Below, in pieces: positions 31,102 through 43,311 of a DNA stretch of 64,000 bases. The stretch covers positions 38,233,143 to 38,297,142 of the forward strand of contig NC_088714.1 in the NCBI RefSeq assembly GCF_963576615.1, in the 5' to 3' direction. The position numbers were made by a program, and so were the translations under genes. The DNA is from Watersipora subatra (Eukaryota; Bryozoa; Gymnolaemata; Cheilostomatida; Watersiporidae). Numbering within the stretch: position 1 is the first letter of the stretch; each line of letters opens with the position of its first letter. The notes beneath the pieces were generated by a model. That model made no database searches, was not told the origin of the DNA, and was given only the letters and a program-made list of their open reading frames with translations.

Positions 31102-32220
31102 GCCATACAGCCCACGGCCAAAGTGATAATGGAAAAAAGAAAGGGTTCTGCTCAAGACGAACTGTAAATAGATTAGCTGGCAAGGCAGGTTGGTCAACGC
31201 GTCGACGAAGGACAATGTATTGTATGTAATAAAATGTTTCTCATGACATCCAGTACATGTTAGCTGTGATATGTTGTTGTCAAGTCTGCCTAGAAAGTTC
31301 TTACGCAGTTCTTGAAAATCAGGACAATCTAAAGATTGAAAATGTTGTGTTGAATGTAGAATGGTTTTTATAGCGATTTGCTACAAAAAGCGAGCATCAG
31401 CAATCACACGTCTGGAAGTTTTTTGCAAACTGGAGCAAAATAAAAAAATTTTCCCGTCATAAAGGGGCAATGTAGTTCAGCCCTAGCTTGTACATAAAAT
31501 GTAAAGAATTTTAGCTAACGTTCTAAATAATTTAATGAAACCTTCTGTAATTGGACAAAAAAACAGGCTGATAAACTGTGTACCATAATTTCGTACCTGT
31601 AAATCGGTCTACGCCTCAAATGGTCTACGTTTATTACAGAAACCTTCGGATAAGTAAGTTAGAATGATTATTCTTATAATTAAATCTTATAATAATTTTA
31701 CAAAACCGAATAACTATTCTTAACATTAAATAGTTTTGCAAGACACTAAAACGGAAAGATATTAGAAACCTTCGGCAATTGGACAATGCCATAGACCGGT
31801 GAAATGTGCACGTTTCTTTCGTGAAATGCGCACGGTTTAATGGTTCTACTTTCTGTCGCACGGCCTTATCGGCGTTTCGTTGGCCGGTCTTAATTTTGAT
31901 TAAAATAGGCTTGGCAAGTTTTTATTTCGGTTTTAGGCTAAACTAATCTGTCTATTTATGTATAATCCGATCAGATGGGTTAGTTTTAGAATATTGTCCA
32001 CAAATTTCAAAGACTTGGTAGCATATTTAAATAGGTTTATATGTGTTTTGTATCATTATTATACTTATACGATTCCATAGAAAAATGGTAAAATTTGTTG
32101 ATAAGATTTCGACACAAGGGTTTGCGACGGTTGTTCATGAATAATTTTCGGGAGTTGTGTGCACATATGCATTTATCATAAAGCTCTCAAACAATCGCTT
32201 CGCTCGTGTTTGGTCGTGGG
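31102..32220. repeat. Dispersed repeat family A, copy 3
   Basis: Starts with the CATACAGCCCACG block seen at 10203 and ends in the CTCAAACAATCGCTTCGCTCG tail seen also in copy 2. The AAACCTTCGGCAATTGG and GTGCACG/GCGCACG blocks are well kept (31760-31850). Confidence 0.7.
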
Positions 32221-33237
32221 ATTAATAAAATTTAATCCTATTTGCTAGTTTAGACTAATACAAAAGTCCTCTAGTCAATATTTTCTTAGTTTTGGCTTTT
32301 AGTAAGCTTCAAAAAGTGTAAAAAGAAATCTAGCTCAATGCAAGTTTTGTAAAGCTTTGCAAGTTTATGTAAATTTTCTGAACGCCACTGGAAAATGTTC
32401 CACTCAGAGACAACCTATAAAGCTGTACTTCCTAGGGACAGTTTTCTACTAATTATGAAAATTCTCTGACGTTTTATGGCGCGTACACTGTATGCGGGTT
32501 TGAGGTCTATGACTGCTGTGTCATGCTCAGAGCTGTGTCTGAGCAAAGTTAATCCAGCGCTTAATCAAACATAACCAATCAAAAATGATGCAAAGAACAA
32601 TTATGATTAGCTGGTACACCTTTGAGAGCTTTGATGACGTTGAAGTCGCCAAAAACTAAATTTGATTACGGCATAGATTTATAAGAAGAGTCTACAACGC
32701 AAAGATTTTTAAGTGAAATGAATTTGTAACAGTCTTCAAAACTTAATTTATACACCTACAACTTAGATATGTAGTATTGGATAGTTGTAGATATTGCAAT
32801 ACTTGAATGATTAACCATCAATAATTATGTGATCCAAATAATTTTGACCACAAAATTTAAGCAGTTAATATTGACTGCAAATTCTAACAATTACTTGGCA
32901 TATTTAAAATGCACAGTACTTTTTACAGTGCAAACTACTTCATACAAATCTACATAGTAGCCTGGTAGTATAAATTTAGTTTCCATTACAGATGCATGCA
33001 GGCTACTGTCAGATATCAGTTCTGGAAGAAAACAGGAGAACTTATTTTGCCAAGGAAACCAGAAACTACTATGACCTATGATGACAACAATACATGCAGA
33101 AAGGAAATTTAATGACCTATTCATCTTAGACACAACACACAGACTACCCCAGGATGTCAGATGCTAACTGGATGGGAAAACCACAAATCACTGTATCTCA
33201 CCATAATATATACATTTATTTATAAACTTATTTAGAT
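32221..33237. other. Mostly non-coding gap with one weak ORF
   Basis: A - strand ORF (32891-33133, 80 codons) has a hydrophobic start (LNFLSACIVVIIG) that could be a signal peptide, but it has no repeat, splice or promoter support. An AATAAA reads on the - strand at 33215-33220. Otherwise nothing recognised. Confidence 0.35.
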
Positions 33238-33566
33238 TCAACACAACTCATCAAAATATTGCATAAACATCGGAAGAAGAGACGTGAGAGCTGAGCAGCC
33301 ATCCAATCTTATAAAGAGCCAGTATACATACACAGAGTAGAAAAGAGCCTCCATGCGTACATCCTCGAGCTACAACGAAAAAATTGAGTTATGTTACATA
33401 AACAATAACTGCATGATTTGAGTTTACACTTTAATCTTTGTGCTTTATGCTTTTACTTTATGTTAGTTTTAAATTTTATGTTTTATGCTAATTTTTGTTT
33501 TATTATGCACTGGCAATGTCAAAGCAGTCCTCAGAAACTATCAAACTCATGAAAAACAGTCCGTTT

Positions 33567-33849
33567 TGTTGAAGTAGCCATGAACCAATGGTAGGTCACT
33601 GACTGGCAGCAGAGTGTGGAATTGCTGGTGAATGACTAATGTTTTCTATTTGGAAAGAGCCCACCTGATAAATTCGTCATGATTCTTGACTTTATTTTGA
33701 GAACATAAAACGTGAAACGGAATATATGAATACACGAGATCGTTGGGAGATAATACGACAGAAAAGAGCGTTGACTAATCAGATCATAACATGAAATAGA
33801 CAATTAGTCGATTAGTGTTCACTGAGGCATAATGCATTGTTTCTCAACA
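33567..33849 (-). repeat. 3' LTR of the copia element
   Basis: 283 bp, with TGTTGAAG at its low-coordinate end and CTCAACA at the other. It pairs with 38001-38283. Confidence 0.95.
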
Positions 33850-36008
33850 CGTCCCCACAATGTTTATGCCGATATTTTGTGTCAGGTGCTGGTGTTGTAC
33901 CTTCCCCAATGGCTTCCTCTGGATGACGGCGAGGTTATCGCTACTTGGTATGTACTGATATTCAGCATCGTCACGCTCTATGATGAAATGATATCGTACA
34001 TCTATATGCTTTGTGCGGTTCATCTGACCTGGACGTTTTGTTGTGAGTGCTATAGCACCTTGATTGTCACAGTAAATGAGTGTTTTTGGCGGTTGAGCGA
34101 TAGAATGTCTTAGTGATACGCAGAATTCACGTAGATAAATCATCTACTTCACAGCCTCAACAAGAGCAATGTATTCAGCCTCACGTGATGATAGTGCGAC
34201 AGTCGGTTGTTTCCTGGTTCTCTAATTATTAGGCGCACTGCCGAGTGTGAACATATATCCAGTGGTCGATCTGTGGGACTCTTCGTCTCTGGCCCATTCT
34301 GAGTCACAATAACCAGTTAAATTTCCATGACTTTGTGTAAACGTCAGTTTATATTGTTTGGTTGCTTGGATATATCGAAACAAGCGTTTCAGTGCCTCGA
34401 GTTGAGGTTTCCCAGGGTTGTTCAGATATTGGGATAACTTGGAAACTGTTCAACAGATATCTGGTCGAGTGGCCGTCATGAGGTATAAAAGACCGCCTAT
34501 GGCTTCACTATATGGAAAATTCTTCGTGTCGTCAGTTTCTGTGTTATTGTTAAATAGTAGCTGGATTCCCTTCTCAGCGGGTGTTGCGGCCGGTTTGCAG
34601 CTTTTCCATTTTGAATTTGCGCAAGATCTCTGTTGTGTACCTCTCTTGGCTTATGTGGTAATTTCCCTTTTCATCAAATGAAAAGTCAATGCCGAGGAAC
34701 CATTTGAGTCTCCCTCGGTCATCCATGTGAAATCTCTTGTTCAGAAGCTTCTTTGCATAGTCAATCATCGTTGGTTTGGTGCTCGCAATGATGATATCGT
34801 CGACCCAGAACAGGATCAACATTTGGTTTCTGAGATCAGCTTTTGTATAGATACATGGGTCACTTAAGTTTGGAGTGAATCCATTTGATGTCAGGAACTC
34901 TGTCAGAGTCTGATACCAGTTACGCCCACTTTGTTTCAGACCGTAGATAGATTTTTTTCAGATGACAGCTGAGTTTTGTGCCATCTTGTGTTTTTCCTCA
35001 TAGCCTTGTGGTTGCTAAAAATAAATCTCTTTGTCTATGGGTGCATTAAGATATGCCCCCTTAACATCCATTTGTTGGAGTTCCAGACTTTCATCAGTAG
35101 CCTTTTGCACTAAGGTCTGAATTGATGCGAGTCTTGTGGTAGGTGAGAAAGTTTTTTCAGTCTATCCCCTGAGTCTGGGGTTAGCCTTTGGCCACATATC
35201 AGGTTTTGTATTTCACTTTGCCAGAGGCTTCACCTTGCTTCAGGGCATAAACCCAACGTCCTTTGGTTTCATTTCTGCTTGTAGCTAAGGTTTTGACTTC
35301 CCAGGTTTCATTTTCTTTCAGAGTGTTTACTTCAATGTCCATTGCTTCCTGCCATTTGTCTTTTTCATTAGATGTTATGGCTTCTTCATAAGTGTAGGGG
35401 ACATTGTATACCGCCCTGTATGCATAGTCAACATCGACTGTTTTGTGAACATAGTCGGATAAATGTTTTGGTTCATTTCTTTGTTTGTTGGGATGTGTTT
35501 TGGTATTTGTAAGATTTTTAGCATGTTCTTGTAGCATGGCGTCATCCCTTGGTGAGTCATTTCTGCTCTTGTTAGTTTGTTTTGTAGCAGGTTCTTGTGG
35601 TATGACATCACTTTTTGGTGTGTCATTCCTGCTCTTTGTTTTTCCGTCAGCAAGTCCTTGTAGCAAGACATCCCCTGCCGGTGTGCTATTTCTGCTGGAA
35701 TTTGTTTGTTCTTCAGGTTCTTGTGATATGAAATCACTTAGTGTATCATTTCCGCTGATATTTGTTGGTTCTTTAATTAAATCATCATCCATATCCAAGG
35801 CTACAGTTTTATGGACCTGAAGATTTCTTGAGGTTATGATTGTGCTTCTCTCTGTCAACACTATGTAACTCTGACTTCTTGTTTGTATACCTAAGTAGGT
35901 ACCAGGTTGGCCTCGGTCCTGTAACACCATTTTGTAACCCTCTGAGTCATAGGTGCATGATGAGCCAAATAGATGAAGCTTCCTCATGTCTGGTTTGATA
36001 CCTGTCAT
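33844..36008 (-). pseudogene. Copia reverse transcriptase and RNase H
   Basis: 35199-36008 has the variable linker, with internal repeats of the type SRNDTPKSDVIPQEP, and the start of reverse transcriptase (KWQEAMDIEVNTLKEN). 34574-34822 has the WVDDI active-site box and FLGIDF. 33844-34143 has RNase H (YCDNQGAIAL, RTKHIDVRYHF). Several frameshifts and stops lie between. Confidence 0.85.
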
Positions 36009-37195
36009 CAGTTGAAAATTAGTTGACCCGGTTCATCTCTGATAACTTCTGTTGCAGATGTATTGGGCATGACGAAGTGCTTAAGGCCACAAGTTCTTAG
36101 GAAGGTTTGGGTCTTTAATCCTCGCTCTTGAGCTTTCCATGAGTGTTCGCCAGGACCTTTCAACTTAATCATTCTGGTAAGATGAGTATGGGGCTGTGGT
36201 AGTGTGTTTGATTCCATGTTCTCTCAATACGGCTGTGAAAAATGCACCAACGTATTCTCCTCCTCCATCTGAATGGAGCTCTTGGATTTTTCCCACTGTT
36301 GCAACAACTGTGATGAACTGCTTCAGGGCTGTTGTGGCATCATCTTTGTGACGAAGTGGGTATGGGTGTATCGTGCTTGAGGATTCATCCATGAAGTTGA
36401 TAGCAAATCTGTGGCCTTAGATGTCGGAGATATCGGTCCACAGAGATCTGAATGTACTCTTTGGAGAGGCTTTGTACCAAGGATCTGTTGTTCATCTTGT
36501 TTGTGTAGTTGTTTGGTTATTTGTGTTTCTAGGCAGGTGATGCAGGTCTTACGACCTTTTGTGTGATCAGCAATTCTCATGCCATCGGTCACCTCCTGTA
36601 GTTTGATTATGTCTTCACGATTGGCATGTCCCAAAGTTTTATGCCGTTCATCAAGTGACTTCGTTACAAAGGCAGAACTCTGTTTCTCACTGTTGTTTGT
36701 TTGTAGAAAGAACAGTCTACTTTTGCTTATGATAGGAAAGTCTGTGTTTCTTGCAACTAGGATGTTTCTTTCTGGTGAGAATGAGATTGTGGCTCCGCAT
36801 GCAGAGACTGCACATACTGAGAATAAGCTTTGAGGAAAGCTTGGGATGTAGAGTGCATCTTTGAGGAACATTGTTTTCCCCTGATTCTGCTTGTCTCTGA
36901 TTGTGTGTTTGGCTGTCCCACGAGCCCTGATGATCTCATTTGATGAGTGGCCATCGGCCATCTCAATAAAATGCATTGTTGGCTGGAAAGAGTGGTCAAA
37001 GTCAATGAAAGCTTCTTTGGTTTTAATTACATGGCTTGTTGCCTCACAGTCTACCATGAGTTTGAATGATTTGGAATCCTGGGATGAAGGGTTTATGGTG
37101 TTGAATGCATCTATTTTGAATGCAAATGAGTTGTCGTCATGTGTTGCATTGGGAGTATTTGACATGAACTGTTGTTCTCTTCTTTTCTGTGGCAA
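36008..37195 (-). pseudogene. Copia protease and integrase
   Basis: 36323-37195 contains a damaged protease motif (VDCEATSH where VDSGATSH is expected), the pre-integrase H..LGH and C..C finger (near 36600-36540) and the first integrase aspartate (VHSDLCGP, near 36455). 36165-36392 carries HSDGGGEYVG with the second Asp and the catalytic Glu region. 36008-36217 is a further fragment. The frame changes twice. Confidence 0.85.
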
Positions 37196-38015
37196 GCTAT
37201 CTCCACATGTCCTTTTGTGTGACAGTGCCTACATTTCAGTTTATCTCTGGAGTAGCATTGAGATGCGTTATGATTTTTCCGTCTACATGCTTGACAAACT
37301 TGGCTTGAAATATTGTGGAATTTTGTTGGTTTCTGGTTAGAGAATGTTCTGGAAAGATTTTGGTTCCTTGTCGGCCTTTGTGTGCTAACCGTCATAGCAG
37401 TTGCGGGTTGGCTTCTTTGCTGTCGATCAAAATTTGTGCGTTTGGCTTTGAATTCAGCGAAAGTTTCTGTTTTATCAAGTTGCGTATGTACAACAATGAA
37501 TGATTGATAAGAAGAAGGGAGGCCTTTCAAAATCATGGCTTTTATCAGATTGTCACTGATTGTTTCATTAGCTGATTTTAAACCAGTTGCATAATTTTCA
37601 GCATGAACTAGATATCTTGTGATGTCTTCAACTTCACTAATCTCGATGGTAGTGAGTTGTTCATACAGTGTTAATACTCTGGGTTTTTCAGGGGATATAT
37701 AGTGATGACGAAGGATTTGTAATGCCTACGTACGTCCTTACTAGCATCTCGCATGATAAGTTGTAAAAAGCGTTCGTCTAGGTATTGAACTAACTCAGCA
37801 TAGGCTCGTTTATTGTGTTTAACAAAATCTGTATGATTATTTACATTTTCTTCTTTTGGCAAAATTGACTGATGAAAAAGTTCATTTTGAGCGTAAAAGT
37901 GAGGAAGGAATCTGGTTTCCCAAATGTCGTAGCAATTCATGTCACCATTGAAATACAGTCTCTGCAGTAGTTCATTTTTACTGGCCCTGGGCCCATAACC
38001 TGTTGAAGTAGCCAT
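37111..38015 (-). pseudogene. Copia gag
   Basis: The frame starts at 38015 with MATSTGYGP, whose first five codons are LTR sequence; this start is typical of GalEa-type copia gags as I recall them. The N-terminal part (37671-38015) and the second part (37111-37536) are in different frames or separated by stops. The second part holds the nucleocapsid knuckle CRHCHTKGHVEIAC. Confidence 0.85.
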
Positions 38016-38283
38016 GAATCAATGGTAGGTCACTGACTGGCAGCAGAGTGTGGAATTGCTGGTGAATAACTAATATTTTCTATTTGGAAAGAGCCCACCT
38101 GATAAATTCGTCATGATTCTTGACTTTATTTTGAGAACATAAAATGTGAAACGGAATATATGAATACACAAGATTGTTAGGAGATAATATGAGAGAAAAG
38201 CTAATTGACCAATCAGATCATAACATGAAATAAACAATTAGTCGATTAGTTTTCACTGAGGCATAATGCATTGTTTCTCAACA
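38001..38283 (-). repeat. 5' LTR of the copia element
   Basis: 283 bp. Its last 15 bases in element orientation already contain the gag start codon (ATG at 38015), followed by GGTTATGGGCC, the likely primer-binding site. Confidence 0.95.
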
Positions 38284-38312
38284 CTTTTAACTAGGTCTTC
38301 ATGGGATTCTAT

Positions 38313-40944
38313 TTAATCATAGAATTTCCCAAGGAGCTGGCTAATAGCAGCAAGCAGAGCCTCTAAAAAAATAAGCTTTAATAACTTTCACAACTAGAAT
38401 AAATTTTTAAAAATATGACATTTATAATAATAAAAAGAACGGAGCAAAATACATACTCCAGAAGTTTTCTAGATTTCGAAAGCTAAAAATAAAAGAGATA
38501 GAGTCACTTTTACAAATTCCACACTCAGAAAATTGGCTAAGTTTTTCAAACATCATTGGCTTCCCAGAAAGATGAGCTCAGCCGCTCCACCGCAGCTGAT
38601 CAGTTGCGATATGCACAGTAGAACAATTGCACAAAGTTTGCAAAATGCTAACAAGAAGCCAATTAAAAGTTGTTATTCTCAAACGGCTTGTATATAAGGA
38701 GTCTCTGAAAGTGATTAAAAAGAGACAGGACAGGCCAGAGAGAGCGGGCCAGGGAGGCCACATGGGTGAAATTATATACTCCTTTTACTACTGCTTTACC
38801 TCGGAGAGATAAAGCCATTTGGTTGAATACTACGATAATACTTGTACATTTCTGAGGACATCTTTACCGCTCATTTTGATGAGATATACATTTATTATAC
38901 TACAAACTATTTGAACGATTTTCTTCATTCGTTTTATGCCCAAGTGAGGCTTGTTATTGATAAATATACTTTATATCGAAACTTGAGATAGGCCAATCTA
39001 TTATTGATGCGATGACGGTATTTGAGTTTTTAACCAGCATTTGAAATTGATGCCCGAAAGAGCCTATATACTGATAATACAACAGTGGCTAACACTCATA
39101 CTACAGAGGAACAAACATTGGTGTCCAAGCGAGGCAAGACAACTACTGAACTGGCAGATAAGTATAAAACATTCAGGAGATGACAACTTGTGTCAGAATT
39201 GCAAATAAGGTATATAACAGATCATACACAAATTCGCAGGAGTGATTTGACAGTTGATTGATATAAAGAACATTTCTTTGCTTGGCAGGAAGAGCCACTT
39301 TGCCAGTTCGAAAAATTTATTTGTTACGTGAGAAAATCAGTCAGGACTCAGGAGTGCTACCTTACACAACATCATATAGAACCACACAAAAACACGATTG
39401 CATTTATAAGTTACATATTATTAAATTTTATACATTGATTTATAGTTTAAATAATAATTTATATATTTATAAAATATTATTAAATTTTTTTTGTGACAAA
39501 GCTTTAGCTTCGCACTGCACTACGAGTAATTTAATAATACATTATATCAAAAAATATTTATATAATTTAAATATATTACATTATTTTAATAATTATATTA
39601 CATTATTTATTTTATTTTTCTCACGTGACACTACTACTTATATATTACAAAACATATTCTGCTAACCTAATGGTGAATTATAAAGTTCTTGCCTGCCAAC
39701 TTGCTAAAAAACTTTAAAAAGATCTAAGTGTAAAGCAGGTTAACAGGTTAACTGTTGTAAGTCGTTGGTAGTTTCCATCATGGTAATCAGCAGAGCTTTG
39801 AGTTGTTTAAATACTTTAAAGCACCTGCTGATCATTGTCATAATTTTAACAGCAACTGGATGCAGCAGCTAAAACAAACAATAAAGTTGACTGCAAACAT
39901 TCAAATATTTGACATTTTATTTCATACATACTTAATTCATGCATACTTAATTCATGCATACTTAATTCATGCATACTTAATTCATGCGTGCAAGCAGATA
40001 TTGTAGAAACTGTATAGTTGTAAAAAATGAGAACTAAAAATATATTTGTTTTTTAGTAGTGTTAAAGATAAGCTAGCAAAAATCATGTGCATTTAAAGAA
40101 TGTTTAAGGTGGATTATTGTATCTCTGACTTGACCTGATGAAAAGATGACTTCTGATAGCAAAGTTACAAAGCTAAAAATAAAAACAAGCATGGTGATAG
40201 ATGCAGCGGATAAATACTGATAAGGTACCGCAAAATATGAAATATTTGAATTTTGGGATAGGTAGTTAAGATTTATAACACCAATCTTATTTTCTTTTGA
40301 GATATTATAAAAAGAGAGAGCAGAAATAGAGGTCTGTCTCAGAAATAGCTCTTCGAGTTGTTAAACAACAGTAATATTTTATAGAGAAGAAGCAGTCAAT
40401 GTAAGGTGTTAGGTGTTTTGATGAAGCAAGAAACAATAAATTATTAGAATGTTGTTCAACTTTATGAGTGAATGAGTAGCAGCAGCAGCAGCAGCAGCAG
40501 CAGTAGCAGCAGTAGTAGTAGCAGCAGCAGCAGCAGTAGCAGTAGTAGCAGCAGCACTAGCAGTAGTAGCAGCAGTAGCAGCAGCAGTAGCAGCAGCAGT
40601 AGTAGTAACAGCAGCAGTAGCAGCAGTAGTAGCAGCAGCAGCAGCAGCAGTAGTAGCAGCAGCAGTAACAGCAGTAGTAGCAGCAGCAGCAGTAGCGGCA
40701 GCAGTAGCAGTAGCAGCAGTAGCAGCAGCAGTAGTAGCAGCAGCAGTAGTAGCAGTAGAGCAGCAGCAGTAGTAGCAGCAGCAGCAGTAGTAGCAGCAGC
40801 AGTAGTAGCAGTAGCAGCAGCAGCAGTAGTAGCAGCAGTAGTAGTAGCAGCAGTAGCAGCAGTAGTAGCAAGTAGTAGCAGCAGTAGTAGCAGTAGCAGC
40901 AGCAGTAGCAGTAGTAGCAGTAGCAGCAGCAGCAGTAGCAGTAG

Positions 40945-40977
<33 letters not shown>

Positions 40978-42341
40978 TAGTAGCAGTAGTAGCAGCAGTA
41001 GTAGCAGTAGTAGTAACAGCAGCAGCAGCAGTAGCAGCAGTAGTAGCAGTAGTAGCAGCAGTAGTAGCAAGTAGTAGCAGCAGTAGTAGCAGTAGCAGCA
41101 GCAGTAGCAGTAGTAGCAGTAGTAGCAGCAGTAGTAGCAGTAGTAGTAACAGCAGTAGCAGCAGTAGTAGCAGTAGTAGCAGTAGTAGCAGCAGCAGTAG
41201 CAGCAGTAGCAGTAGTAGCAGCAGCAGTAGCAGCAGCAGCAGCAGTAGCAGTAGTAGCAGCAGTAGTAGTAGCAGCAGTAGCAGCAGTAGTAGCAAGTAG
41301 TAGCAGCAGTAGTAGCAGTAGCAGCAGCAGTAGCAGTAGTAGCAGTAGTAGCAGCAGTAGTAGCAGTAGTAGTAACAGCAGCAGCAGCAGTAGCAGCAGT
41401 AGTAGCAGTAGTAGCAGCAGCAGTAGCAGCAGCAGTAGCAGCAGCAGCAGCGAGGTGCCGCTGCACTAGTGAATGTTTAATGCATAGTAACAATACATTG
41501 ATGATTAACAACTTCTATGACAGCTTAATTTCTTTATTTGAAATATTCTAAAGGGTGTCATTAGTGAAACTCAAAATCTCAAAAGAAACAAAATGAGGTA
41601 AAGGAGAGAGACCGCCAAACAGTTCAAACTGATATAACTTAAAAAGTTAGGAAATATGATAAAACACTTATTAAAGCGGTAAAATACTGGAACAATGATT
41701 TGAATGCATACTTCAGCAAGGTTTACCATGGCAACTTCAAAAATCTCACTTAAAAATGAAGCAGCAGGTGCAAAACCTATCAAAAGAAAACAAACCTTAT
41801 AAAAAGATGCTTGTTCTACATTTCCTGAATTAAGTCAAATAAAATTTAGTTCTACGAAGTTTTAAAACAATTACTCATTTTTGGTTTAGACTAAAAAACT
41901 TTATTGCTTTGCAAATTTGTTGCCATAGTGAAGTTTTGTATGACATAGGAAATATTATGGACTATAGGGTCATCAAAGATTTTTTAAGCATTTTCTACTT
42001 CTTTAAGTAGCAATTGAGGTATTGAAGCTAAAATTTTACATTGCATACATTATAAATGTATTCAATCTTGCTGTTTGGTATGTTGATGAAGTGATCATAG
42101 GTTAGCGAGCCCTGTATATGGTGTTATCAACTAAATATCATCAAGAGCTTATGACAGATTATTCAATTTGAGGATTTTAAAGTCATGCTGGTGATTCAAT
42201 AATCGATCAAGGACCACATTTTACTTACATCAATGATATACAGCCCCCAGGGTGGGGGCTGTATATCATTGGGGGGGAGGGCTGTATATCATTGCTTACA
42301 TTCTTTTACTTACTCATTTTAAATTGGAATGATTTCGTCAT
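38313..42341 (-). CDS. Candidate three-exon micropeptide gene, 46 aa
   Basis: Exon 1 is 42314-42341 (ATG..ATGA, donor GTAAGT). Exon 2 is 41712-41776 (acceptor GATAG, donor GTATGC). Exon 3 is 38313-38360 (acceptor TAGAG, ends TAA). Phases fit throughout (1, then 0). Exon 2 reads FAPAASFLSEIFEVAMVNL and exon 3 ALLAAISQLLGKFYD. The product would be a short, mostly helical, hydrophobic peptide of unknown function. The start lies 431 bp from the divergent PPP2R5 start, so a shared promoter is possible. The copia element sits 30 bp after the stop, in the expected 3' UTR. Intron 2 carries the AGC/AGT repeat. Short exons in AT-rich DNA can fit by chance, so this stays tentative. Confidence 0.3.
38363..39270. 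other. Non-coding gap
   Basis: Contains only short ORFs on both strands near 38578-38812 that overlap each other and lack support. It would be intron of the candidate micropeptide gene. Confidence 0.4.
39272..39710. mobile_element. AT-rich MITE-like element
   Basis: GTTACGTGAGAAAA (near 39325) and TTTTCTCACGTGAC (near 39615) face each other with one mismatch. An outer TTGGCAGG pair lies at about 39285 and 39690. The inside is extremely AT-rich. The 127-codon ORF across it is low-complexity and probably chance. Confidence 0.4.
39922..39986. repeat. 15-bp tandem repeat, about 4 copies
   Basis: CTTAATTCATGCATA repeated in tandem. Confidence 0.9.
40475..41451. repeat. About 980 bp of AGC/AGT trinucleotides
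   Basis: Almost the whole stretch is a string of AGC and AGT triplets (CAG/TAG on the + strand), with rare AAC and GCGG. Three AGCAAGTAGTAGC words (near 40867, 41067 and 41292) break the triplet phase and mark higher-order duplications of about 200-225 bp. Long ORFs on both strands (poly-Ser, poly-Leu and so on) are products of the repeat. Confidence 0.97.
42231..42294. repeat. Perfect hairpin with a third half-copy
   Basis: CAATGATATACAGCCCCC (42231-42248) pairs with 42254-42271 across a 5-base loop. GCTGTATATCATTG recurs at 42281-42294 after a G-run. Confidence 0.9.
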
Positions 42342-42772
42342 AAAAGTTATAATCTACTGAAAGGCTAAACTGCATCCAATATCACTTAAAGTATGCAATA
42401 TTTATTGCGCCATAAACAAAATATTGCAATTGAGTCTGAGATAATTTGCTTTCAAAATGATTGTGACACGACAACATCAGCATGTAAACTGTCCATGATC
42501 TATTGTCGGGCCTATAACTTCAATTACTAAAACACGTGTGAATGTTTAATAATATGAAGATCAAGCCGTCGATTGGTTGAGTAACTAGAATGATGATTGG
42601 CTAATGGAGCTGAGGCAAACGTTGAACCTAATAGACTTTCGGTAGTAACTGGTTACCAATGTACGAGATCGTTGAAGTAGCCGAAAGGTATTTGATAGGA
42701 TTTTAATGTTTGGTAATGAGAAGGCATAGCTTAAATAAGTTGTACTAACTTGGTGTGAAATTATAATCTACA

Positions 42773-42799
42773 ATGCCAGCTAAGTCTAAAGACAAAAAG
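42773..42799 (+). CDS. PPP2R5: PPP2R5 exon 1
   Basis: Nine codons, MPAKSKDKK, then GTAACC. A short basic start like other B56 N-termini. Confidence 0.75.
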
Positions 42800-43236
42800 G
42801 TAACCTTATTCATACGCTTATTAGTAACTAGAGCCGCAATTTATAATATTACCTTTAGTATTTGCAGTCGTGTTGGCACGGATCTATTAATGTAATCATA
42901 TATTTGCGTAGTTATTATTAATATAACTAGTTCATTTTAAACTCTTCAACTTTAAAAATATTTCACCTAAAAAAATCTTATACTACGTTTCACTCGCTTG
43001 CTAGTCTTGCGAAGTTTGTTGGTTAAATGCATGTCGTCGTTTTCATTTTTCTCTCCCAAATACTGACTGTGTATTTTTGACATGCCATTGTAATCAATCG
43101 CGTAAGATTGTAACTTGTTTTACAGTTTGAAGTTATACTCATGAAGTGCTCGGTCTTAACCTTTCTTAAAACAAACAAAAAAGTGGATCGTAAAAGCACA
43201 TTTGGTTTAGCGCGTCTTTCCTCATGTGTTTTACAG

Positions 43237-43311
43237 ACTTCTAAGCTTGCTGGAGGAACAAAGTTTAGCAAAGAATCCAATGCAGGTGGAAGTGGTGACA
43301 CGGAGAACGAT
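43237..43311 (+). CDS. PPP2R5: PPP2R5 exon 2
   Basis: 25 codons between TTTTACAG and GTTAGT, Gly/Ser-rich (GGTKFSKESNAGGSGD). It lies in the variable N-terminal region, is phase 0 on both sides, and so could be skipped without a frameshift. Confidence 0.65.

Larger units (their letters stand above)
33567..38283 (-). mobile_element. Degraded Ty1/copia (GalEa-like) LTR retrotransposon
   Basis: LTRs of 283 bp (33567-33849 and 38001-38283) with TGTTG..CAACA ends differ at roughly 16 positions, so this insertion is much older than the gypsy element. Flanks CGTTT and CTTTT may be a decayed 5-bp duplication. All coding remnants are on the - strand in copia order: gag, protease, integrase, reverse transcriptase, RNase H. 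Confidence 0.95.

Noticed and set aside
32891..33133. 80-codon - strand ORF with a signal-peptide-like start
   Set aside because: No supporting repeat, splice or promoter evidence. Kept only as a note in the gap entry.
33238..33369. Possible last exon on the - strand before an AATAAA
   Set aside because: There is a GTTGTAG acceptor and an open frame, but the other two frames are also open for most of its length, so coding bias cannot be argued.
40409..41511. Very long poly-Leu, poly-Ser and poly-Ala ORFs
   Set aside because: These are translations of the AGC/AGT repeat in several frames and on both strands.
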